A stretch of DNA of 43,500 nucleotides from Mesostigma viride. Lineage: Eukaryota; Streptophyta; Mesostigmatophyceae; Mesostigmatales; Mesostigmataceae. Under the pieces are notes generated by a model. That model saw nothing but the letters and a program-made list of their open reading frames with translations, did no database searches and was not told the origin of the DNA. The translations under genes and the position numbers were made by a program. The DNA lies in the NCBI GenBank assembly GCA_009746045.1, contig RPFO01000667.1, positions 4,879,367 to 4,922,866 of the forward strand, read 5' to 3'. Shown piece after piece: positions 28,827 to 40,400 of the stretch (position 1 is its first letter; each line of letters starts with the position of its first letter).

Positions 28827-31800
28827 ATGAAAGCCCTCGTATGCCGGGCTAATGGTGATCCTAGCGTTTTGCCCCCTAGCTCCGAGGGCGCCCCCCTGTA
28901 CCTGGATTCCTCGTTCCCTCTTCCCCCGGACGTGAAGGCCAATCAAGTGCGCATCAAGGTACGATAGTTGTCCTGGCTTGGCCGCAATCTTTCAGGCTTG
29001 CGTTTCTTCCAGTTTCGCGTGTTCAGGCTGGCCACCGTGTGGACTGACGTGGGAGGCCTGTATATACTCTTGTCAATGGTAGCGTCGGCAGCACGTCGCG
29101 TGCGAGTGATACGTTGTGGGATGGGTTCGTTGCTTGTCCGCCACTGAACCACCTTATCATATTAGGAACGAATCAGCTACTTATCCTGGCTCGGCACTCT
29201 TGGCCCCAACGTCTTCTTTGGTTCGGTGGCGAGATTTTCTGGCAGCGCTTCTGTGTCATCTTTTTCTGATGGCCCCTTGACGTACACCAAGTGGTCCACC
29301 AAGTGTCTACATTACCTCTCCTGAGTTTCCTTCTATATAAATAGAGCGCTACTCGGATGTGTTTAATGTGGGGCGTCCAAGGATATTCGCTTGTACCTCT
29401 GACCAAAACTTCTTAGTATGAAACACACTAAATGCTTATGTTTAGATATTCCAGTGTCTGCTTAGGCCTAGTTGGTACCTCATTGGTAGCTTGAATCCCA
29501 TACCATAGCTGCTCGCGAGGTATTCGATACTGTTACTGGCTGCCAACTGTCGCTGAACCTGTCTCATTGTTACCATCTCTCCCTTGTCCTCTGCTGTTGC
29601 ACATGTGTCTGATGTAAGCTGATCACATTGGTTTATCTGCAGAGAGAAAGAAATCATGGTTGGTTCTGCCCACCACCATTAATTAATTAATTAACCATAC
29701 CTCCATGGGGAGGATATGTAACACATATCCCTGAGAAGGGGCATATGGTTTTCAATACATTCTTGGCGACAACCTGCAGGTGGTTGGTGTAAACTGCCAC
29801 CTACTCGGGTGCACAATCGAGGTGCACCTGCACCACCATGTATTCCAGCAGCTCTGCAAATTTGCGGACATGGGGTGGAAGGTGATCATGCCTAGGCGAT
29901 GGCTTGGGCATGATGGCATCTCAGCAGAGAGTGGCTCTCTGCATGGGCAAAGCATGGCTGGCTCATAGCGGATGCAGTACGGCTGCCCCATGGTCCAGAG
30001 CCCACAGATAGGCTTGGAACACACACATTTAGAGGCGCCGGTTTGGGAGAATATAAAGGCCTCTCCCGGAGCCTGATGGTTTTTAGGGGCATTCCCAGGG
30101 TTAACCCACAACCCCACCACCATGATGGCAGCATGATTATGACAGCACTGCTTTGTGATCTACTTCCAAGGGGAGCATGTGGCTTAAGAAAATGCTACAT
30201 TTATCTTGCAAATTTTACGTTGCCCTCAATGACAGTATGATAGAGACCCACCCCCGCTTGTGCGAAATGCCACGCAGTCCTGGCATGGTGGCAAGAGGCA
30301 GCAGCTTGTGGCAACCAGCTTCATTCTGCTCCATTCTGCTCCATTCTGCTTCATTCTGCTCCATTCTGCTCCATTCTGCTCCATTCTGCTCCATTCTGCT
30401 CCATTCTGCTCCATTCTGCTCCATTCGGCTCCATTCTGCTCCATTCCGCTCCATTCTGCTCCATTCTGCTCCATTCTGCTCCATTCTGCTCCATTCTGCT
30501 CCATTCTGCTCCATTCTGCTCCATTCTGCTCCATTCTGCTCCATTCTGCTCCATTCTGCTCCATTCTGCTCCATTCTGCTCCATTCTGCTCCATTCTGCT
30601 CCATTCTGCTCCATTCTGCTCCATTCGGCTCCATTCGGCTCCATTCTGCTCCATTCTGCTCCATTCTGCTCCATTCTGCTCCATTCTGCTCCATTCTGCT
30701 CCATTCTGCTCCATTCTGCTCCATTCTGCTCCATTCTGCTCCATTCTGCTCCATTCTGCTTCATTCTGCTCCATTCTGCTCCATTCTGCTCCATTCTGCT
30801 CCATTCTGCTCCATTCTGCTCCATTCTGCTCCATGCTGCTCCATGCTGCTCCATTCTGCTCCATGCTGCTCCATTCTGCTCCATTCTGCTCTATCAGTAG
30901 TACTCTGCTGTTTGTCTTATACCAACCAGCGGTGCGGCCACAATATCTGACATTAGCTGCTGGATGGCAGGCGCGGTCGCATCCGTCGCCTCGAATCGCG
31001 CCCACTCGCGCGCGGCAGCCGGCATCGCCTGCGCTCTTGTTTGTTTACAACATTTTCAGAAGACGAGCCGCCACCCCTTGTGCCAACTCCCTCGTGGTGG
31101 TCTTGCGCGTGACGGCAGGTGGCGGCGGCCAGCGTAAACTTTGCGGACAGCCTGACCGTGCAGGGGAAGTACCAAGAGCGGCCACCGCTGCCCTTTGTGC
31201 CTGGTGCCGAGGTACGCACTATTAAGTTTATCATAGGTCGATGTCAATGAGACAACCAGCGCAGGCCAGGAATCTGGCGAATCCAGACCATGGTAGCTTG
31301 AGCCTGCTGGTAGCTATCTGCGTGTGTCGAGTCGTTCAGGAGGATGGAGATGAATGGAGGTGGAAATGTGTAGCCTTGCACGATAAAATCATGGCTGGCT
31401 GACATTCGAGACCCAGACGGTTTAGCTAAGAAACACACTTCCGTGAAGTTGTTTATTGTATAGAAGTACTACTGTATACTTATTGTCTACTAGAAAAGCC
31501 CAGTTGCGATGGTAGCACAGTTTTAGTTGAACAAGCACAGTCATTTGCTGACATGGTAAGCACATCGTGGCATGCATCGACTGTGCGGTACTTGTCTGCC
31601 TCCCAGGGCCTGCCGCACAGTTGAGCTCAACACACCCGTCACCACCAGCTACGACCCAACCGTTCCTCCCAGCCCTACCCGGACCCCCCACCGGCGTCAC
31701 TCTTCCAAATTCTATCATGTCCTTTTCTAAACCCCTGTCTCAGATAATGACCTCTATGGCATGTGGGCATCTGCAGTGGGCATTGGGCAACCGCGGCGGT

Positions 31801-34369
31801 CACATCAAGTTGTCGGGGGCTTAGTCATGAATGTTCCAACTCCTCCTGCTAATGACCGTGGGCGCATGCGACCACGTGCAGGTGTTAGGCTTCATGTTGG
31901 CTGTGACGTTTCATGTTGTGTGACATGATGGTGGCGTCGCGCATCCCCCCTGACTGGATGCTATGTGCATGTGGCCATGTGCAGGTGTCGGGCACCGTGG
32001 TGGCAGTCGGCAGCAGTGTGCGCCGTGTGGCGGTGGGCGATGCCGTCTGTGCTGTCGTCGGGCGGGGTGGCTACGCCGAGTTTGCCGACGCTCTAGAGGA
32101 CCGTGTGTGAGTCCTCATACAGTAGGAGTATTCATGTGTGTCCTTATACTACTAATACTATAGCACTAAGCAATCATAGTTCGACGCTCTAGAGGACCGC
32201 GTGTGAGCATTAAGCGATCATAATTAGGAGAGTACCATATGGGTAGTAGCTCACTGCTATAACCACTTGTGGGGTTACCATTCTCGTTTAGTTTAGTTTA
32301 GTTTTTAAACGTACTCTGGTTTGTAAGGAGGATAGCACTGGTGGTGCCACGGAGTGCTTGTACAGGCTTGTGTGGAGGATAGCACTGCTGATGCACTTCA
32401 TAGTCGTATACTACTTGTCCTACATAGTAGTATACTGGTATAGGCATATTTGCAAATGCCTGGGAGGAGCGCGCGTGGGTATCAAGTAGTACATGGCATG
32501 GTCATATGGGGGCAGTTTTTTCGTGTACTGCTGTGGACCATGCTGATGCTTTGGAGGACCCCATGTGAGCGTATGGTTGTGGCATAACACCCCCAGCACA
32601 GTCGGGTTGTCTCGTTTAAAACTTACATCATGAAGTTTGCTGATGCCGCCGAGGGCCGCGTGCGAAGAACACCTAGGAGAAGCTGAATAGGGTGGGGTCT
32701 TGGGTTATAAGGTACTAATGGTAGCAGACATAGCAGAATATGGTGGTGGTAAAGGGTAGTTGAATGGGAAAGTACTTACTAGTTGGTAGAACATGCTGGT
32801 AGTTTAGGTGGGTAGCATAATAGGCTCTTAGTGGGGACAGTAGTATAGGCCAGCACTCTAGGGTCGTCGAGTAGGCTGGGAGGCAAATATGGAGTCACCA
32901 GTTAGCGCAGTGTTATAGGGTTGTAGTGCAGGATAGCTACAATGAAGTGCTCTTATTACTGGGTAGCAGTATAGGGAGCGTTGTCGCTGTATGAGCAGGC
33001 CAGTAGCAGAGCTCGGTGAAATAGGCTACTAAGATGGGCTAGTAGAGTAGGCTACTAAGTTAGGCTAGTAGAGTAGGCCACTAAGATGGGCTAGTAGAGT
33101 GGGCTACTAAGATATGCTAGTGGTGTAGTTTGCTCGCATGGCCTGTATACGGCTATGCCTGGGCTGAAATATCCAGAGACAACACGGGAATGTCGCATAG
33201 GGCACTGGTTTCTAGTGATATTAGTACGCTAACAGGATCCTAACACAGGACCTCTGTGTTTCTTCAGCATCAACAGTTTAGGGTTATTAGGGTAGTTATC
33301 ATATCCTGATAATCATGTGGGGCCCATGGAAGGAATGGCGTGCTTGTTGAAAACCGTGCTTGAAATGAATGCGCTTGTATGCGTCCCACGTGACATGGCT
33401 CTGGGCCACTTTCTTTCTCGAGGAATTTTTCACAGAATTTAGTGTAACACAATTCGCCTGCTGCACCCGAGATGCATGGGCATGGGCAACACGTTTAAGA
33501 CATGCCCTGCACCTTGACCCCTTAGCTACTATCAACCGCATGCCGCATGCATCCCGCAGATCAAGTAATCTGTGGACTCGTATTCAGGGACCCTGGTACC
33601 CATGCGCTGGACAAGACCTCCTGGCCATCCCTTACCCTCCCATGCGAGGCAGCGCGCTCGCATATCGACTGGTGTGACAGATTGTAGCAGAGCTTGGGCT
33701 ATGTTTTTTGTAACGATGGCGCGTCTCTGCCCACGTGATTATGTATACCAAGTGAGTTAAGCTTATCCTTATCATGGCCATTCTATGGGGTCACTCTAGA
33801 CGTCACTCTGAAGATCAACTTCATGTCTGTCCCCTTGGCTTCTTGTGAATGCCTCAACAGCTTCAAGCTGCCCCCCGGTTGCGACGTCCTGAAAGCCGCG
33901 GGGCTGGCCATTGCGTACGGTAGGTACACCCGCATAAAATTTGCCGTTGCTTGCCTGCCATCAGTCATGGCTTCCGTTTCACATCAAAGGGGAGCAATTA
34001 ACCTGGTTGGGGTGGTCTACGATGCTTTGAGGGGTGAGTGGGTGCCTTGAAACTCTTGCTTGAGCCGTTGGCTTTGCGTTCCCAGATCATGTGGGATGCC
34101 AGGTCCTTTGGCGGTGTTGTCTTGAAGGGAAACCGGGCGTGGGTTGTGTTTGGGGAGAGAGTAACACAGTAATTTTGGACAAGCTGTGAAGGCTTGTAGC
34201 CAGGATATTGGGTGGGTGTTTTAAGAAAGAGAAGGGGAATGGCGCTTTAGGTAGTACAATCTTTAGTGCATGGTGCCCATGGTTTGCCGTGGTTGGAAGT
34301 ATGACTGGTGGGAAAGCTAATTTAAAAGTGGCAGCAGTAGCATATAATATTGCATGCCTGCCTGTCTTG

Positions 34370-34417
<48 letters not shown>

Positions 34418-37400
34418 CCAGCCAGCAGCGATGAAGGTTGTAGCCATAGAGTCAGCTTCTCAGTTGTAATGTCAGTAGTAGCAATAAGTAGAAGATCACT
34501 AACTGAGCAAGCTCTTAATAGTAGTAGCAATAAGTAGAAGATCACTAACTGAGCAAGCTCTTAATAGTAGTGGCAATAAGTAGAAGATCACTAACTGAGC
34601 AAGCTCTTGATAGTAGTAGCAATAAGTAGAAGATCACTAACTGAGCAAGCTCTTAATGGGATGCCTTTCTTCCATGCGCATTTGGTTTTCACGGCCACCT
34701 AAGGTGCGGGCTACATTGTCTTAAACACGTCTATAACGCAGTCACAACGCATTCTGCCTTTTAGGCATACCGCCCCACCCTGCTTGTGATGGTCAGTAGG
34801 GCATGCCAGCCATGGCTGGTAGCTGAGCTTGCTAAGCCTTCTCCTATAGCTATGGCTGTAAGTGTGTATCCCTGGCTATGGCTTTTAAGCACTCACCTGG
34901 CTGCGGCGCTTCAGCCATGTACCTGGCAAAAGCTGTTGTCTCTTCCCGAGCTGGTGTTGTTGCCTATTTATCTGGCCAGAGCTCCCTTTTATTTACTACT
35001 ACCTGGCTAGAGCTGTTGCCTGTGTAAGTGTTTATTTACGTGGCTAAGAATGTTGACCAATTTCCTGACCGAGGGGCTGCCAAGGATGTTTACTTAGTTA
35101 TGCCTTCCTAATCCTTGGTAAGGTTTGTGACTCAACTCCGTCTCTACTAGCTTTACCGCACGTTTTAGGTGTCATGCTATAAATGGCTCAGACACCTATT
35201 CACCGTCTGCTAGAAAGTAGCGTGCTGCTGTGTTTCTCCTCCATGTGAGGGCGGGCCTTCTAACCATTTCCCCCTCCACGTTTGGGCGAGCCGCATTCCG
35301 CCCCTGGGCCATCGTTCCATCGGCACCGGTGCCGCCTCCATGCTGCCATGCTGCCATGCCACCGTGCCACCATGCCATCATGCCACCATGCCACCATGCC
35401 GGCTTGCAGGCACAGCGCACTTGTCACTCTTCCACAGGGCAGGCCTGAAGAAAGGCCAGGTGGGTCCACGAACGTAATCTAGCTCTAAGAAATAGATCTG
35501 TATGGTAAACTAAAATAATATTAGATCTGTAAGACATTTCCAATACCTTAGACTGGAATATGGGTTCTGCTCATGGACAACTCTGGGGCGATGGCCGAGG
35601 TGGTAGTGAACGCGACTTTCTTGCCCAGCTACAAGCAACACCACATATGACGTAACTGGGGACCTGACAAAGCAGGCTTAAATAAGTCTTGTACTGAAGC
35701 AGCCCCTTCGGTTCTGCTTCATAGCCATCTCAACCTTGTACTGAAGCAGCCCCTTCGGTTCTGCTTCATAGCCATCTCAACCTTGTACTGAAGCAGCCCC
35801 TTCGGTTCTGCTTCATAGCCATCTCAACCTTGTACTGAAGCAGCCCCTTCGGTTCTGCTTCATAGCCATCTCGACCTTTTACTGGTCACTTGCCCACCAC
35901 GCGACTATGATTCTTAGTTTGCATGTTCTTATCATCATGTTTAGGAACTGGTCTTCATCCAGGTAACTAGGTAGCTCCACAAGTTAATTCCACAGTGATC
36001 TTGTTGAAGGTCCGTGACGCTGTGCCGTCGAGCACACATCGACCTTGATCACCCATGCCACTTCCACCTCCATCATCGCCATCACCCTCTGTCACCCATC
36101 TTCTTTCCACCACCCTCCTCTGTTCCCCAACGTGTACACCTCCCCTCAACCGCGATTCATCACCCACCCGCGACCTTTACTCTACCCACATCCCTTCAAC
36201 CATCACTGTCATGCATTTGCCATTCTTGGCCAAGTATATGTTTAGTGGCGATACGATAATTCTTGCAATGTATTCATCTATCAATTTTCTTCTTTAACCT
36301 GGCAGGATGCTTCTCCTGGTGCTAACTACCCCCACCCGCACACCACCCACTTCACTCCATCCCCCCCCACACAACCAACCAAGCCTCCAGGCGGTGCTCA
36401 TCACGGGCGCGGCGGGTGGTGTGGGCCTCGCAGCCGTCCAGCTGGCGCGGTCCGCCGGCGCTGTCGTCGTCGCGGTGGTACGGGGGGAGGCTAAGGCTGC
36501 GCTGATGCGAGTGAGCGGCGTCGATTGCATCATCGACACCGCCATCAGCGAAAGTGCTTCCAGCACTACTGGTAGCGGCGGTGCCACTGCTGCTGGTGCG
36601 CCCGCTTCTACTGCCGCCCGTGGCACTGCCGCGGACGCCAGGGGCGACACCGAGGGGGCGGCAGCTTCAACGCCCACGTCAGGGGGGGGGATGCAGCAGG
36701 GCCCTGGGGGGAAGCGGGGAGCGAAAGCGACACCCACCGTGAAATTTGCGGAGCAGGTAAACTCAAGGCAACAGCACGTCTTGGGCATATAAGCGGAGGT
36801 ATGGCAGTTAATGAGGGCGGACATGCATTGGTTGAGGGAAGCTGAAGCTGTGGGGAAGCGGAGGCAGCAGGTTGGGAGCAAGGTAGAGCCTCGCGGGTGG
36901 GCAGGTTTCAATAATGCAGTCCATCGGACTAGTTAAGTGCTTAGCGCTGGTACCAAGCTGGACAGGTTTCGTGTGGTGTGAGTGTTTGGTATGGGTATGA
37001 CTGATCCCTGGGGTCTGAGCTGTTTCTGTCCTCAAGAAGCATCTGAAACTGTTTACGGTAATACTTTGGAGGCGGTTTCTTTCCCATTCAGATTCATGAC
37101 CCACCCCGCCCCACCCCGGCTCGCCCATCCCGGAACGCTATCCGGTGCTAATTGGTGGATCATGCATGGTGGATCATGGATCATGCATGCACGCTTACCG
37201 TTTTTTAATTAGATGACCCATGTGTTAAATAGCCTGCTCGGCACCCGGAAGTGGCTTTATCCTATTTCATGCACAGGGTTAAGGTATGTCCCTTCCGTCC
37301 TTGCTGCTGTAAAGTGTCGGTCGTGCACAAATAAACCCCACTCATGCCCATGCTCCTTCTGGGCGTGGTATCAGGCACGCCACCCCTCCTTGTCGACACG

Positions 37401-40400
37401 GTATCAGGTACAGCCTACTCGTTATCAGCATGGTATCAGGTGCGCCCTAACCTTTCTTTTTTTGCAGCATGAGATATTTTTACCCCCTATACTTTATAAA
37501 CCCATTCCAAGTGCCCCACTTTTTCTTCAAACTGCGACCAGAAAGCATTCCCTTTGCCTGTCTGGATCGTGGACACCCTCTCGCACGCTTTCTGCCTCCC
37601 TTTTAGAACCCCAACCATTCTCGTCATTGGGGCCTGGGGCATCGGCATACACTTTGTTTCTTTCCACCTGTCTTTCGCCCTCTCTTCTATGACCCCACCA
37701 ACTGTTTCCTACTGTTCGTGGGTTGTGGGCACTGCGTATGGCACTCCCTCTTCTGCCACACGCTCTACGCGTCGGGTAGCTCGTCACGCATAAGCCGCTA
37801 TGGTCACGGGCGCCTGGTTCCTTGTACGATCATGCGTCTTATTTCTTCTACGTGTATCTATGCGCCTTATGTGTTCTATGCATTCATTTCATGCACCCTG
37901 TGCGTTCCTGTACTGTCAATGCGTCCCATGTGCCCTATGAATCCCTGGCTCAACCGTCCTCCCTGCAGGTGAAGGCCTTCCTGAAGACCCGGAACATCCC
38001 CGGCGTCGACGTCTTTCTTGACAACGTGGGCGGGGACCACTTCAGCGAGGGGCTGCGCTGCCTACGTTCGGGTGGCCACCTGTGCATCGTCGGCTTTGCG
38101 GGGGGGAGCATACCCAATATACCCGCAAATTTAGCGCTTGTAAAGGTGAGGCGGTGGAGCCTACTGATTGAAGGTAGGAGTTAGGGGTGTATTTAAGATA
38201 ATTGAGGAGCTTGCTGATTAAGGTAGGTTGGCGGAGCTTAGGTCTACGGGTGACAGGACCTAAGTTGTTATCAGGGGATAGAATCAAGTTTTCAGGATGC
38301 AAAAATTTAAAAGGGTTGGAGGGCAGAGCTAGTCCAGTCAAAGGAAGGAGCTTTTGTCAAATTTTTGAGGACAGAGCTTGGTGCAGGTGAATGGCTGAGA
38401 GAGACAGGTGGCAGTTGTTGCTTGCTTTTCAAGGGAACCGGAATGTCTGGGAAGCGCTGCAATATGCGCTGCAGTATGCGCTGCAGGGAGCTTGATCACG
38501 AAGCCTGTGCAAGAGCATTAGCAGCGCTGTCTCCTGCCTTTGCAAAATTTTTTTCCCTGCACAGAAAATCTCACGCTGCACCGAGGATGCTTCAGGGTAA
38601 CTACATGCCAAGTAGCCAACGTTACCAATCGTAGTGTTTCCAGATTCGCTACACCAGAACTCATACTGCACGGCGTCCACGGCAGGGTAACTTGTCATTG
38701 GTTAACTACTTATGCTTTTCGAACTGCTTCCCTAAACCAGAACCTCACGCTCCACGGGATCTTCTGGGGCAGCTACATGGATCACCAGCCAGGGACCCTG
38801 TTTGCCTCCATGCAGCAAGTGCTGGCGCTGCTGCAGCAAGGCCACATCGACATCCATGTCTCCCACCAGTACGGCCTGGCCGAGGTGATTTTTTACCTTT
38901 TCCACCCAGGACGATAGCATTGCTGTTGGTACAGTATTGGCAAAACTATCGGTAAAGCACAATAAAGCTTTTCAGCAATTGCCTTTCTTATTCAGTAAGG
39001 CAACTCCTGAGGAGCGACCCATTCCAGTCACTGCTACCCCAGGGAAACTGTTGTTGGTAGCCGTTCCTTGGCGTTCTTGAATTTGCGGTCTGTTACCACT
39101 TACTAGAATGTGTTGTACAGCGCCCAATGCCAAATACAGGCACGAATACCCTGCCTTCTACGTTAAGGCTATGCCCTATGCTGGGCAGCGCCCTTCATTT
39201 AAAGCTTGCGCATCAGTAATGAAACCAAAACCATGTATTCGTTTCTCAGCTCTCGTCAGGTGACCTGCTGCTGCTTCAGTGGTAGGATTGGTGTGTTGTT
39301 TGTTGGGAACGTTTGCATAGCGGGGCATGGCCCAAGCATACATCCAGCTTGGGACTCAGAAGGGCCTTGCGTGTATACACGTACAGGGTTTGCCTTGCGA
39401 AGCCTCGTATGGCAGCAACCTTGGCCAGTATAATGGGGAAAGGATTCAGTTCTGCAAAGCTATTGTGGGGCAGCAGTCATGGTCATCATGATGCAAACAA
39501 CTGGCACCACTGTCACCACTGTCCTCATCGGCATGACTGCGCTCCTAGTTGCAGTGGTTGATACGGTTCATGCAGTAGGAAAGCATAGTGCACTCCAGTT
39601 CAGATGTCTCATAAGCATGTGCTCTATGGCCCCGCAGCCACCGCCGCTATCTGCGGCGCCGCCATCACAAAGGCCATCGCCAGCCTGACAGTGAACAACA
39701 AGAGAGAATTAAAACGGTTTACCGTCCATCTCCTCCTGCTCCTCCTCCTGCTGCTCCTCCTGCTCCTCCTCCTCCTCCTCCTCCTCCTCCTCCTCCTCCT
39801 CCTCCTCCTCCTCCTCCTCCTCCTCCTCCTCCTCCTCCTCCTCCTCCTCCTCCTCCTCCTCCTCCTCCTCCTCCTCCTCCTCCTCCTCCTCCTCCTTGTT
39901 GTCAATGTTGTCGTGACATCATTGCCATCGTTGTCATTGTCACCGCCAACGTTATCTTTATGAGTACCAACACAAACAAAATCAAAAAACAAAATCAAAA
40001 AACAAAATCAAAAAACAAAACAAAAACAAAAACAAAAACAAAAACAAAAACAAAAACAAAAACAAAAACAAAAACGAAAACAAAAACAAAAACAAAAACA
40101 AAAACAAAAACAAAAACAAAAACAAAAACAAAAACAAAAACAAAAACAAAAACAAAAACAAAAACAAAAACAAAAACAAAAACAAAAACAAAAACAAAAA
40201 CAAAAACAAAAACAAAAACAATAACAATAACAATAACAATAACAAAAACAAAAACAAAAACAAAAACAAAAACAAAAACAAAAACAAAAACAAAAACAAA
40301 AACAAAAACAAAAACAAAAACAAAAACAAAAACAAAAACAAAAACAAAAACAAAAACAAAAACAAAAACAAAAACAAAAACAAAACAAAAACAAGAACAA

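Noticed and set aside
30177-31225. Long open frames on both strands through 30321-30890 (repeated [10 protein letters not shown] or [10 protein letters not shown] peptides)
   Set aside because: A 10-bp repeat without stops is open in all frames by construction, and the region is intron 1 of the oxidoreductase gene.
34474-35875. Evenly spaced repeats that might suggest a CRISPR array
   Set aside because: The units are tandem without unique spacers, and the context is an intron of a eukaryotic gene.
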